Below, in pieces: positions 1-12,296 of a stretch of 64,000 nt of DNA. A program made the translations under genes and the position numbers. The stretch is taken from NCBI RefSeq assembly GCF_000715075.1, contig NC_134082.1:145874948-145938947 (forward strand), in the 5' to 3' direction. Positions within the stretch are counted from its first letter, which is position 1. Every line of letters starts with the position of its first letter. The notes under the pieces were generated by a model. That model searched no databases. It saw only the letters and a list, made by a program, of their open reading frames with translations, and was not told where the DNA came from. This DNA is from Nicotiana tabacum (Eukaryota; Streptophyta; Magnoliopsida; Solanales; Solanaceae).

Positions 1-145
1 TAGGAACCGTTTTTAGCATCACGGATATCAAGCAATGAGAAGAAGGATGATAGCATAGAGAAAACTAACAATGGGAGGGGTAAAAGAACAAACAGAAGTT
101 ATGAAATAAGTTAATGCTTGTTTTCATAGAATTCATCGTTCATAC

Positions 146-3100
146 CTTGTCCAATTTCATTATGGACGATGAGAGTTTGTGCATAGCATTTTCAATATCC
201 TTTGAAAAGGACAACTTAAGGCGAGCAGCCAGTCTCAAGCCGCGCAGCATCCTCGCTGAGGAGAAAGAAAATCCAGAATCAGTTTCATCAAAATTTAAAA
301 AAGAAAGGCATTAGGGTTAAACTCATGTACCCCTATTAAATTTTTCAATTCAACAGTCCTCCGACCTCCCCCAACTTTTGGAAATACTTACTCTAACTAG
401 TAAACCACTGAAAACACTTTTTGCATTGGCCTTACATACGAATGTTCACTTAAGTACATAAAGAATATTCTTTTTCAAGTGATGGATTGAAGAATATGAC
501 GTTTTCCATAAAAACTTGTCCCTCAAAAACTTCAACTCTTCTTGCTACCTCCAAGTTTAGGCAGAATGCCATGTTCCACCTCCCCCAACCCACATGCAGA
601 GTATAGCAATCCACCTGGGGAATATTATCGCACGCATCTTCAAGCACAACTCTCCCCTTTCTCACCAGCACAGTATTGGCACTCTTCCCCTCACAAGCAC
701 CAAAGCCGATCTTTCTCTCTGTGAAACAACAAGCCCCTTTCCAAATATCCTTGTTCCTCATTCCTCCTGGGGCACCTAAACACCCTACTCTCATTCCCCT
801 TCAACAACATGTTACCCCCTCACTTCAGACCCAATCCCAATAAGAATGACCCCTCCCCTTGTCTAAAAACCTAACAACAGCTACCACAAAGCCCAACTTC
901 ATCTCCACACAATCACCTTAAATTCAATTAGAACCCATGGCGACAAGCTACTTGGCATTTAACGTATAGTCTATATAATAGTACAATCCGTACTAAAGAT
1001 TTAATACTGAGTGATCCTTCCGTTCACAAACAAGTTATGCAAGAGCTATAATATAAAAGATTTGTAACATAATGAATAATAACTGTTGAGTTATTTAGGG
1101 CATTATCTATTTTTGGTGGGGCATTTCGATTGTTGTATTAAAAACTGGACATACCATGTACAATCAAAAACATGTACTCCCTCCGTTTCAATTTATGTGA
1201 ACCTATTTCCTTTTTGGTCCGTGCCAAAAAGAACGACCCCTTTCCTTATTTGGAAACAATTTACCTTTATGCAATGATTTATAGTCACACAAAATATATG
1301 TGCCTCATTTTAAACCACAAGTTCAAAAGTCTTCTTTCTTTTCTTAAACTCCGTGCCCAGTCAAATGGGTTCACATAAATTGAAACGGAGGGAGTATTAG
1401 ATTTTAAACCGAGTAAAAAAAATCCGGAAATAACTTTTTTTTATAAATCTGGTAATATTCGGCTTATATTTCTTTGTCATCTTGAAGAACTATACATCAA
1501 GTTATCAACAACTAGAACTCAAAGCGCAGACTAGTTGAGGCCGGCTACATAAACAAAATACAGAAGGATCAATATCAAAGTAGAATGCTTGAAATATAGT
1601 TCTAATTCTCAAGTTAAGGCAAATCTCTAGAATAGTTGCACCTACCACAATCCTGTTCAAATGACAAGTGTGCTGGTATTAAAGTCCTTAACTGCATAAA
1701 TATGACAAAAAGACTTCGTAAATTCCTAAAACATCAAAAGGTTGGACCTTTACATATTTGTAAATTAATTTCACCTGTAAGGATTTTAAGTCCACCATTG
1801 CATCGGCATAATCGTAGATTCTATTCACGGATGGATCGAAAAATAAACTGTTTCCACAAATTTTACAAACACAAAAAATGAGTTCATTACCACCACAATA
1901 AATTGCTTCCACAATTTTATACGCACACACACAAAACAAAACAAAATAAAGCAGCACCACAAATTTAACAAATTAAGAGATCCGATCAACCACCAAAAGA
2001 ATCAAGAAAGTATGTAGAAACAAGCAAAAAACTATAGACTTTTGAACTGCAGACAAAGCATGTATAAACTGTATTTCTTCCAAAGTCATCTATAATATGT
2101 TAAATGCATATGCCCATTGATAACTTTGTAAATAACAAATTAATAATAAGCCTGAGGCAAATTAGTAAGGATACTCGTATTAAAAATTGATGTCACTACT
2201 TTATCTACTAATATAGAGGGTAAGTGATACAAGAATCCTTTCTTCTATTAAGTGGAGTCATAAAAAAATGATAGTCTAATAAGTAGAGTCATATTAAGAC
2301 CAAAAGAATTGTCTAACTAAACTATACAAACTGGTAGAATGCTCTAATACAACATTACCAATTGACATATCACTAAGGGGTCGTTTGGCAGGAGGTATTA
2401 GAAAAAACAATGCAAGCATTAGCTTTGTGCATTACTAATCCCTTGTTTGGTACATTTTTCAACATATATATAACTAATACAAGTATTATCCTATGTATGA
2501 CTAATACATAGCAAACCATGGTATTAGCAATGCAAGAGTTTTTAATACTTGCATAAACATGGTTAAAGACATAATTGCCCCTCAAATCCCTCAAAACCTA
2601 TTCCAAATACTTTCCGCTATATTTTGTATATTTTTATATTGTGATTTTAATTAATTTCTCCCCTTTAGCATTCTATTATAATCAAAACAAATTCATATTT
2701 AATACTAATTTTGGTTTTGAATTCATTCAAAGTATAAAGTGGAGTTTTCTTTATTTGTTAAAAATCTACCCATTTTTTTAATAATTGATCTTTTGTATTA
2801 TATGTCACATCAATTAAATTTTTCTTCTCTTTTAACTTTAATATTTCAATTAGTTTTCTCTTTTAATTTTGTTCCCTGTAAAAAAAAGTTGGCTTTAGAG
2901 AGAAAAAAGAATGTGAGGGTAATAAAACTGTTGCATTAAAAATAGTGTACAAAGTTAAAGAATGTGGAGGGTATTTTTGTAAACAACCAATTTTTTAGAA
3001 ATTAAGCAATGCTTTAATACACCAAACCAAACAGTAGATAAGAAATAATTTCAGCATAACTAATCTCAGCATTACTAATACACCCTATTCAATATTATTC

Positions 3101-5998
3101 TTATATCTCCTACCAAACGCCCCCAAACAGTTAAGAGGCAACAATACATGAGGAGGTCCATAAGGATTTAAGAGAAGGCACTTAGAGGGGCCACTACAAC
3201 AACTCATAGAGTTGGACAGGTATTTGTTTTTGTGAAAGAAGTTGAGCATCCAACCAAAACCTTAAGGCAATGAGTGGAGTAGAAAGGAAAATTATTTTGC
3301 CTGTTATTCAATATAAACATATACAAGAAGATTTACTGACGAAAGTTCAAAGCCTTCATAAACCTCTTGGAAGTCCCTACACAGGACAATTATACAACTC
3401 AACATCCTCATGCATGTATAACTTGAATTTGTGGCCACACGTGAACTTGATGCAAATTTACAAGTGTCAGAATGAACTTACCAAATGTTGACTCTAATAA
3501 CCCGTGAAACAATTGAGCATTCAACCTAAAACCTTAAGCCAATTAGTGGTCCAATACCTTTATCAACGCCTTTGAAAGGCCTTACAAAACTCATGCAGAA
3601 CAGGTTTTAACTTAACAACTTTTTGAGCAACTTTTTCCCAGTTTGATGTAAAAAACAAAATATTTGTTTTCCATGCTTTCATGTGATTCTTCTTGCCAAT
3701 GCAAATGTCGTGCTATCCATCCCAAGGAGAGTAATGGAAAGCAAGTGGTTATTATGAGAGTAGGAAACAAATGAAAACTCCAAGAGATCAAGGTTAACAT
3801 GCAAACAGTCCCTCCAATAATACTGATCCTTAATAGTTCAATCAGAATAGAGAATTGCGGAAAGTTTCTGACCAGTTCTGAGAACTAAAACAATCCTCTT
3901 GCAACTACCTCCATTGCTTACGGGAAAACAATGGAGCTCTCTTTCTTCCTCGTGCGGGTTTTTGTTTTTAAAAACCGTTTCTTTTGGCGGTTCAAAAATA
4001 CATTTTAAAGAAAATAAAGATTTTTGGCGATTTTAATCTATTAATTTTGCCTACAGTGCAACTGTTTCCTAAATAAAACTCAAAAACACATTGATTTCCA
4101 AATATCAAAACCAAATCAACAACAGACTTGCTTTCAGAATAACAACGCCGCCTACTATGTTCAGCTTTTCATCTTTTCTTTCTTTCTATGCACTGATCCA
4201 AATGATAAGATCAAACTGACAGAATCAACTCAACCAGTAATCTAGTATAGCTACAAGACCTTTTTTAACAATTTGCGTGGCTGCACCTATAACTAAACCA
4301 TTTACTAGGCCAACGATTTCTCATACTTCATTACCTCTACTTTTCAAGTTCTAAGAAAGTGACCAATAGAAACTTCCAACTTCTTAATTGCAGCTCTACA
4401 CACGGCAATGCTTTTTCTATCTCAGCCAATTTCCCATCCAAAAGGATGTGGACAAAATTTGATGATTCATCCATAAGTAGATCTTCAATTGAATTATGAT
4501 GTCATCAAAGACTTGACACAGGGAATCAAACACGAGAACATTGTAGCACCACCTCCCAAGGATCCCACAAGGTGGAAAACGCAGTTGTTGCACTACCTTT
4601 CACTTTTATAACTTGTCTGTTGCTAAAGATGAAGGTTATGATTCTACAACACAAATAGGCGCCATATTGGGTTTCTAGATATTCACTGAGGACCACAACA
4701 GGGAGAAATCAAGCATGGCATTGCACCACATGCCTCTAAGTGACTGCCACCTCTATACCACACTACAATCCTCCATTTTTTGTCAAGACCTTTGCTCACT
4801 AATATTTCTGCAATTATATTTTTTCCATTATTTTCTGAGCGTAGATCAGCACCAGCTAATCAAATAAAATGTAAATGTGTGATTAAAACAACAATTAGGT
4901 GTTATGAGTTTAAATTTTTCAGCTTTCCTTTGGCTGTCTCCAACTCTCCATAGATATTCACTTTCGGTTGGCAGAATGGGAAGGAGAACAGGCTTTTTCG
5001 AAACCAAAACAAACTTGAGTCCAGCAGTAGAACAAAACAACCTATGAAGCCTTCCGGAGCATCCCTTCTCTGGGAATAATTTAAAGGAAACAAAATAAAG
5101 AGATACCTGTTAACAGTGAAGTCTCGGTGCATGGAATTCTTCCAGAGAATGAAGTCTTTTTTATAAAATCCCTTTGGCATTTTAGGAATGAAAAGTTCCT
5201 CTCTTTTTCCGGTTTGCTTTGCCACGGTATCAAAACTTGACACCTGAGAGACGGAAACCCAAATTCTTCATTAGTTATAGTTGTATAGTGTCTGAAAGAT
5301 GATAGCCAACATATCTAGGCATCTAGGAGAAAAGGATTTCAGACCTATTACCTATCCAATATAAGTTTAAAAGGAGGTCAGACACCAACGGAAGTTCTTC
5401 AATAGGTGTTCTCCTTTTCTTAAGCAGTGTACAATATATTTTGATGAAAACAGTAAACCTATCAATTTGAATCGCAAGACTCAACCACTTGTCACTTCCC
5501 AAAGCCCTTTAGTGATTTTCATATTATTAAAAAAAAGAAAGATAAAGTATACAACTGTGAAACAGACCATGCCCATGCAAAAAGAAATAGAAGTATAGAA
5601 TATGCAACAGATCTATAGGATAAAGCTGCACCAACCTCCACGACAGAACCTTTGACATGTACTCTACATATTGGAAACCGTCGTCCAACAATTTCAGCAC
5701 GATCAAAATGCCTTCTTATCTATGTCAAATGGAACACGACATAAATATCAAATCATGCTGACGAGTAGTTGAAAGAAAACATGACTGGCTCATAATTAGG
5801 ATAATGTTTTGAATGTATCTAGGACCTGTGAAAGCCTTGCAGTTGTGATTACATCAAAATCTTTTGGTATTCTATTGAGAATTAGATCTCTGACACATCC
5901 ACCAACCAAGTATGCTTCAAAACCTGTATATTACAACTTTTTGTCAAATGCTAATCTTCACACAGTGAGATGGAAAACTGAAGTATCTCTATGATCTC

Positions 5999-6037
<39 letters not shown>

Positions 6038-8334
6038 ATCACACATACACACACACATATATATATATACACACACACATAACAAACACACATGCAGACT
6101 AGGTAGCACCAAGACAATGGTTAAAAGATTTCCTGAAGCCACAAGAAAAATGAAATCAATCTAGTATCTTTTTTTTTTTTTTTGGATAAGTGAAATCAAA
6201 CTAGTATCTTATTTTGTGGCTCCTTATCCATGCAAACTACAATTTATTGGGAGCTTATATAGTGGCTATCTTTAACCCAATATCTCATTTGTAATTCTAA
6301 AGTGTACCAATAAGATTTCCAGAATCTGAAATAGGTTTGAACGTTATGATTCTTCCCAAAAGGGACAACAAAATCCTTTGGGACTTGATCCCAGATATCC
6401 TCCCAACTAAATATTTATATGTTTGTAGATGACGGAATTCGTACTGTTGTTAACAAAAGCACCGGGCTTCATATCTTGAGTGTGACTCTGTGTTCATGAA
6501 GAAGCTTCTACACAGAGTAAAATAACTAGTATCATCAAAATGGACAGGTGTGATATTGATGGAATGAATCCTATATGTAGTGCTAATGTTTAAAGATGAA
6601 TAATAGGCTAGTACCTCTTGGTACTTTATTTTTAATTAATTTACCTTACTTTACTTAAAAAATGAAGAATAATAGACTAGCTAGTATTTGACTTATCAAA
6701 AAATAAACTAGCTAGTATTTGCACATTAGTACTCTTACCATATTGTATTATTAATAGATGATGTACTTCCACTGTCAAGTCAAAGACTCAAAGAATCGAA
6801 TCAAATGACTTCATTTCCGCCTTCCTGGATTCCAACTCTGAAATTAATCGTAAATCAGTGCCTTCGTGAAGAACTTGATTGGCTTTGGGAAGCTGTGAGA
6901 TTTTATATTTTCTACCCTTTACCAGTCATGTGCCACATGTTTTGTTCAAATAGGTCTGGTGTAAACTACAACCCCAGAAGTAGTAGCTTTTATCTTTACT
7001 TGCCAGTTTTGGAGAGCTTTTAAAATATTCTGGATGAAATTCGGGAACACCAACTTAGGAGTCATGGATTTTATGGAAATACATTAAGACACTTCAGCAA
7101 TATTCAGATTTTATCTATGAGAGTTGTACGGCCCACCTTGCCCCAACATCGACTAATCCACCAAGCAATATTCAGATATAAGGGGATAAGTGGTTTCAAT
7201 TCTTGATCATACACACCACTCGGTGTCATAATTGCTTTTATCGAGAGAGTGGAAAAATAAGGAAAATCTGTATTTATGCATCCAAAATTCACATTGTTTG
7301 GGGCGAGGAGGTAAATTTCTAAATTTGTTATTGATTTTATTTTTATTAGCTTCAAGAATATATTTAACTCCAAATACCACAATAAAGGCAGATTTTGTCC
7401 ATTCACACTTCTTATTTTTATGTTTCATAAGTGAACTGTCATTACCTTTTCTTTTTCCTTTCTTAAGCGAATTAATAATGTTGAAGTCCTGCAGTTCTGT
7501 GAACACAACTGAGAAATCTAGAAAAAGAACTAAGCACCATTTGAGCAATTAAGTATCACCTTGACTTTGGAGAACCTTCAGCACAATCCACGGAGATGCT
7601 GGTATCCTTGAGCTACTTATCCCAAAGTTCCTTGAGTCAAGCTTCCTCCACTTTGAGAAGTCAATTTCACCTGCATCATCATCACAAATCATAGGGTTAC
7701 TCCTAATTACATAAAATAACATTCTTCTTAATTCTGAACCATCATGTCTCCTAATGCAATAAAACAAAAGTACCTACTCTTATATGCGTTGCTCATTAGA
7801 AAATTGGACTTAACGGGGCACGTGCTTGCTAACACTAATTTGTAAGGAATTTACTTCAAATTCTTGGTGGGACACATCAACTTAATAATGTTTTGAATAA
7901 CATCTCAAGCATTTAATGATTCATTTTTCCCAGAACAGTCAAGAAGCTAATCAGCACGTCATCAGAAATAACATGTTCCATTCATGCCACACAAGTAACC
8001 AGAATCATCCTATACAATGACAAACATATAGAAAGCATTTTTTCCTTTCATTGACAACAAGTAAGAAGCAGTATTTACCTGTCTCGACCACAGAGTCAGA
8101 ACCCATATCAGCAGGGTGCCGTCTCCGACGTCTATCTTGAGAAAACGTGTGCTTATATTTCTGGAACACAGCAAGTTATACAAGAATGTTATAAACTGTT
8201 CGACAATTTGCCTGAATGAAACAATATAGACGGTGGATGCACAAGTTAATAAAGCTAAGCACCTGAAACGCAAGAAAGGCCTTGAAGCGCGACAGCAAGG
8301 AATTGCCTTTGGTTTGTTGGGTTAGCGTGGCCAT
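146..8334 (-). CDS. Poly(A) polymerase / tRNA nucleotidyltransferase family protein, 5' part, nine exons, runs off left edge
   Basis: Class II nucleotidyltransferases add CCA or A tails to RNA 3' ends. Exons (minus strand): 8334-8263, 8160-8079, 7670-7560, 5923-5826, 5719-5636, 5243-5107, 1847-1775, 1691-1646, 255-146. All junctions are GT-AG and the phases agree throughout, giving 813 nt or 271 codons without a stop. The protein shows YLVGGCVRD (about residues 93-101), PKDFDV with the catalytic D110xD112 pair, [32 protein letters not shown], and [13 protein letters not shown] of the RNA-binding half. The N terminus is basic and Ser/Thr-rich with RRRRRH near residue 35, which could be an organelle presequence or a nuclear signal. 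An in-frame ATG at 8382 exists, but a minus-strand TATA box at 8413-8405 would place transcription start near 8380, so I chose 8334. Family assignment is firm; whether it adds A or CCA cannot be told. The C terminus lies outside the window. Confidence 0.9.
1177..1394. mobile_element. Stowaway-type MITE in an intron
   Basis: A 218-bp element with inverted termini of about 27 matching bases beginning CTCCCTCCGTTTCAATTTAT, flanked on both sides by the dinucleotide TA (1175-1176 and 1395-1396). The CTCCCTCCGT terminus and TA target duplication define Stowaway (Tc1/mariner-derived) MITEs. It has no coding capacity and lies in the last intron visible in this window (256-1645). Confidence 0.93.
2377..3124. 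mobile_element. MITE-like element with GGGG(T/G)CGTTTGG termini
   Basis: The left end GGGGTCGTTTGGCAGGAG pairs with the right end, whose reverse complement is GGGGGCGTTTGGTAGGAG. The subterminal zones on both sides repeat words such as attactaat and aatacacc in inverted order. About 748 bp and AT-rich, with no coding content. I could not find a convincing target duplication, so the superfamily is left open. It lies in the intron 1848-5106 of the nucleotidyltransferase-family gene. Confidence 0.7.
6001..6080. repeat. Compound microsatellite (TA)n(TG)n...(CA)n(TA)n
   Basis: AT and GT runs are followed, after a short TGATCACA centre, by AC and AT runs. The tract is therefore an extended imperfect palindrome inside an intron. 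Confidence 0.85.
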
Positions 8335-8404
8335 GAATTTTACATTTTTAGGAGCATTGTTGCTATTTGAGCGCGGGATCAAGAAAGCCGCACCTCTTTT
8401 GGCT

Positions 8405-8413
8405 CTTTTTATA
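8405..8413 (-). promoter_or_regulatory. TATA box of the nucleotidyltransferase-family gene
   Basis: TATAAAAAG on the minus strand lies about 70 bp upstream of the ATG at 8334. The usual 25-30 bp spacing puts transcription start near 8380, which argues against the upstream ATG at 8382. Confidence 0.5.
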
Positions 8414-9690
8414 GTCGTCGGTTAGATGTCTGGTGCCAACAACAAAACCAACGTTTGCCGGCTTGATTTAGGTCACGGTCGAGTCACCGGTACGATTTTG
8501 GTACTTGTATTTTGGGCTTCAAACGTTTTAACAAATGGATTTTTTTATTTTTATACATTATTTAAAACTTTATCGCCCTAAATGTTTATGTTTACTAAAT
8601 TATCCTACTTTTACAAATTTTATTTACAAAATATATACATTCTACCTTAAAAGACTCTCAATCGATTATTAGTGTTTTCAATCAAGGTATTTAGTTATAC
8701 CCTTTACCTTTTTTTCTCTTCTTCTCTTTTAATATCTTCGTCAGACTTCTTCCTTCTCCTTTTGTATAAATCATATTAATGTTTTTGTTTGGACTCAATC
8801 AATTTAATGCTTTTGTTCCCTCACTTCTGGCTTTTTGTGCTAAACTTCTCTCCTCTTGCAGAGGCTTCACATGCTATGCTTATCTTCTCTGCTCTCATTT
8901 CGGAATATATATACTGTAATATTTTTCTCTCTCTTTATGTATGAGTAAGTTTGTAATATATATATATATATAAAAGCAAAGTTTAATTAATAAAAGTGGT
9001 AATTTAGTAAAGATTATTAGCAGAACCAATGATTTAATTCAAACTTCTACTAGTGAATAGTACTGACATTTCTTGAGAAGCCTATTTTCAGGTAAATTTT
9101 TAAGTTGCTGATCCAACTATTGGATTAACCGTAATTAAGTATCTTTTGGGATATGAAGGAATTTTCCTTTTTTTTTCTCCTCTTCTCTTTCCATATTTTT
9201 CAACCGCCTTAAAATATAGTAATCTTCCTATACGATCCAGTTATATACATTACTTATTAGCTCACAGTTTACTCATTTCTTCGAAATGGATGAGGATCAT
9301 GTTTTTTACTCATCAGAAATCTGATTATTCAATAATTTGGCATTTATTTAAGATGAGATATACGAGTGGGGTCTTTAAACTTAGTTTCCTGAGATGTTTC
9401 TTTTCCAAGTCAAGCAGTTTTGTTCTGTCTGCAGTTTCTTTATTCGCTCATCTCGAAAGAACTCGGTACTTAATCCAATTTTTGTTGTGTGAAGCTACTA
9501 TTTAATGTTCACGTTCAATCATTAGCACTTTCTTTTTGTGTCTCGGTTTGTTTGTTTGGTGGTGGTGGTTGGGCGGGGGAACCATGGTGCGATGTAGCTG
9601 AATCATTTTAAGCAAGCGGGAGTCATACTTCTATTTTCTTTTCAAAATGTTGAGGATAAGGTGTTTCCTTTTTCAGTTTATCCTGATAAA
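8414..9690. other. 5' flank of the nucleotidyltransferase-family gene, no gene recognised
   Basis: AT-rich DNA with a short (TA)n run near 8960. A 119-codon open frame on the + strand at 9146-9505 has no recognisable domain or coding bias, and I do not call it a gene. Confidence 0.5.
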
Positions 9691-11153
9691 TTAGGCCTTT
9701 TTTTAAAGTTATTAATATATACCTAAATAGTTAGATTTTTAAATAAAAAGGGAAAATCTATTTATATATAAAAGGAGAGGCAAAGAAAGGTTATGATGAC
9801 AAGTGGCATAACATTAAATTGACAAGTGTCTAAATTTAGGACAACTCTTCAACTTTGTTGGAATTTAAATTATTTTAAAAATCTGCCAGTGAAAACAAAC
9901 AAAAAATTATAGCTCCCTCCACGTACATTTGTTTGGTATTTTTGAATTTATTTATTAAATTTGGGTAATAAAAATAATAATTAATTCCTCTCACGTTGGG
10001 ATTAGGCCTTCTATTTATCTTCACGTTAGATTAGGCCTTTTTTTAAAGTTATTAATATATACCTAAATAGTTAGATTTTTAAATTTATACAATAAAAAGG
10101 GAAAAACTATTTATATATAAAAGGAGAGGCAAAGAAAGGTTATGATGACAAGTGGCATAATATTAAATTGACAAGTGTTGAAATTTAGGACAATTCTCCA
10201 ACTTTGTTGGAATTTAAATTATTTTAAAAATCTGCCAGTTAAAACGAACAAAAAAATTATAGTTCCCTCCATGTACATTTGTTTGGTATTTTTGAATTTA
10301 TTTATTAAATTTGGGTAATAAAAATAATAATTAATTCCTCTCACATTGGGATTAGGTCTTCTATTTATCTTCACGTTAGATTAGGCCTTTTTTTAAAGTT
10401 ATTAAATTATACCTAAATAGTTAGATTTTTAAATTTGTACAATAAAAAGGAAATATCTATTTATATATAAAAGGAGAGGCAAAGAAAGATTATTATGACA
10501 AGTGGTATAACATTAAATTTACAAGTGTCTAAATTTAGGACAATTCTCCAATTTTGTTGGAATTTAAATTATTTTAAAAATCTGCCAATTAAAACAAACA
10601 AAAAAATTATAGTTCCCTCCACGTGCATTTGTTTGGTATTTTTGAATTTATTTATTAAATTTTGGGTAATAAAAATAATAATTAATTCCTCTAACGTTGG
10701 GATTAGGCCTTCTATTTATCTTCACGTTAGTTTAGGCCTTTTTTTTAAAGTTATTAATATATACCTAAATAGTTAGATTTTTAAATTTGTACAATAAAAA
10801 GAGAAAATCTATTTATATATAAAAGGAGAGGCAAAGAAAGGTTATGATGACAAGTGGTATAACATTAAATTGACAAGTATCTAAATTTAGGACAATTATC
10901 CAACTTTGTTGGAATTAAATTATTTTAAAAATCTGCTAGTTAAAACAAACAAAAAAATTATAGTTCCCTCCACGTACATTTGTTTGGTATTTTTGAATTT
11001 ATTTATTAAATTTGGGTAATAAAAATAATAATTAATTCCTCTCACGTTGGGATTAGGCCTTCTATTTATCTTCATGTTAGATTAGGCCTTTTTCTAAAGT
11101 TATTAATATATACCTAAATAGTTAGATTTTTAAATTTGTACAATAAAAAGAGA
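9691..11153 (+). repeat. Tandem array of ~350-bp units carrying a Helitron-like 5' start
   Basis: The word TTAGGCCTTTTT recurs at 9691, 10031, 10381, 10732 and 11082, giving four complete units plus a 70-bp partial one. The first unit lacks about 9 bp. Each unit contains TCTATTTATATATAAAAGG after a run of A (9757, 10106 as a mutated copy, 10456, 10808). The array stops just where a fifth such start would begin. A leading TC after A and this AT-rich start resemble plant Helitron 5' ends; that reading is inference. Confidence 0.85.
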
Positions 11154-11154
11154 A

Positions 11155-11373
11155 AAAAGAAGAAAAGAAAAACCCACAATCCCAAACGTGGGCTTCATCA
11201 ACAATCCTAACCTAACTGCTTTTTATCTACAACAACCATAACTGCTTTGAATCTACAGTAATTAGTGCTTTATGTGATTTATTCTTTCCTTTTCTATTCC
11301 TTGTTCTCTGCTAACTATAGTATTCCCTAAGTTGATTCAACAATAGTATGTTGTTTCTCTTATTTTAAGTTTG
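11155..11373. other. Unique stretch between the 350-bp array and the Tekay insertion
   Basis: No reading frame is recognised. It ends with TAAAG, the target site of the Tekay element. Before that insertion it was joined directly to 22588, so it is probably 5' leader or intron of the RPA-like gene. Confidence 0.4.
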
Positions 11374-12079
11374 TAAAGTGTGATGACCTTTTGTTTTAAA
11401 ACGAATTTTCCGTGTTCTGAGGCCTTAAAAACCTCATTTAGAATCACCTCGATTTACGTGCGCAGTCTGGGCGCGTAGCCGAAAAGTTTAAATATGATAA
11501 TCTGTGGAAAACGATAAATTTTGATTATAAAATGAGCTAATTTGATTTCGGTCAACGTTTTGGGTAAATAGACCCGGACCCATGATTTGACGGTCCCGGA
11601 GGGTCCGTAGGAAAATATGGGACTTGGGCGTATGCCCGGAATCGAATTCCGAGGTCCCAAGCCCGAGAAATGAAATTTTAAAGGAAATTATTTTTTGGAA
11701 TTGTTTAAAGAAATTTGAAATGAAATTTGATTAAAACATGTTAGTATCGAGCCCGTATTTTGGTTTCGGCGCCGGGTACAGGTCTTATATATGATTTAAG
11801 ATGTTTCTGTGAAATTTTATGAAAAACGGATGTCATGTGACGTGATTCGGTCTTAAATCGCAAAATTTATGTTTAAAGAAGTTTTGAGAAAGTTTCATTG
11901 ATCTCGAGACTTAATTTGATGTTCATGATGTTATTTTGATGATTTGATTGCACGAGTAGGTCCATATGATGATTTTGAGTTAGTATGCACACTTGGTTTG
12001 GAGTTCCGAGGGCTCGGGTGAGTTTCTGGTAGGTTTGGGATGTTTTAGACTTAAAACCAGAAGTTGCAGGTCTCTGAAC

Positions 12080-12275
12080 CCGCCAGTGCGGTCCGCACAA
12101 AATCATGTGCGACTGTGGAAGGGGGCCAGTGCGGTCCGCGATCGATTTCGTGCGGTGCGCGGTGGAGGCCTGTGCGGCCGCAGTCCATTTCGTGCGGTCC
12201 GCACAGGGCAGTAGACCGCAGTACCTCAGGAAGGCCTGTGCGGCCCTCAGTCCATTTTGTGCGGTCCGCACAAGG
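12080..12275. repeat. GC-rich cluster of GTGCGGTCCGCAC-type palindromes (5' LTR)
   Basis: The self-complementary core GTGCGGTCCGCAC and close variants recur several times within 200 bp, directly upstream of the LTR TATA box. The counterpart lies at 20340-20533 in the 3' LTR. The block is strikingly GC- and CpG-rich compared with its surroundings. Confidence 0.85.
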
Positions 12276-12288
12276 AGTCTGAGAGGGG

Positions 12289-12296
12289 TATAAATA
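12289..12296 (+). promoter_or_regulatory. TATA box of the 5' LTR
   Basis: TATAAATA follows a GC-rich palindromic block and marks the probable U3/R boundary. The matching position in the 3' LTR (20547-20554) reads TATGAATA, so only the 5' LTR keeps the motif. Confidence 0.6.

Noticed and set aside
450..794. 114-codon open frame on the minus strand
   Set aside because: It lies inside the last visible intron (256-1645) of the nucleotidyltransferase-family gene, has no domain I recognise, and is not needed for the phase-consistent exon chain.
2369..3132. 8-bp hAT-type target duplication for the 748-bp MITE
   Set aside because: The flanking 8-mers (ATCACTAA and AAACAGTT) do not match, so superfamily assignment was not made.
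9146..9505. 119-codon open frame on the + strand upstream of the nucleotidyltransferase-family gene
   Set aside because: Hydrophobic and Ser/Phe-rich as expected of AT-rich non-coding DNA; no motif or splice context supports it.
10495..10776. 93-codon open frame in the 350-bp array
   Set aside because: The other array units do not keep this frame; it is a by-product of the repeat.
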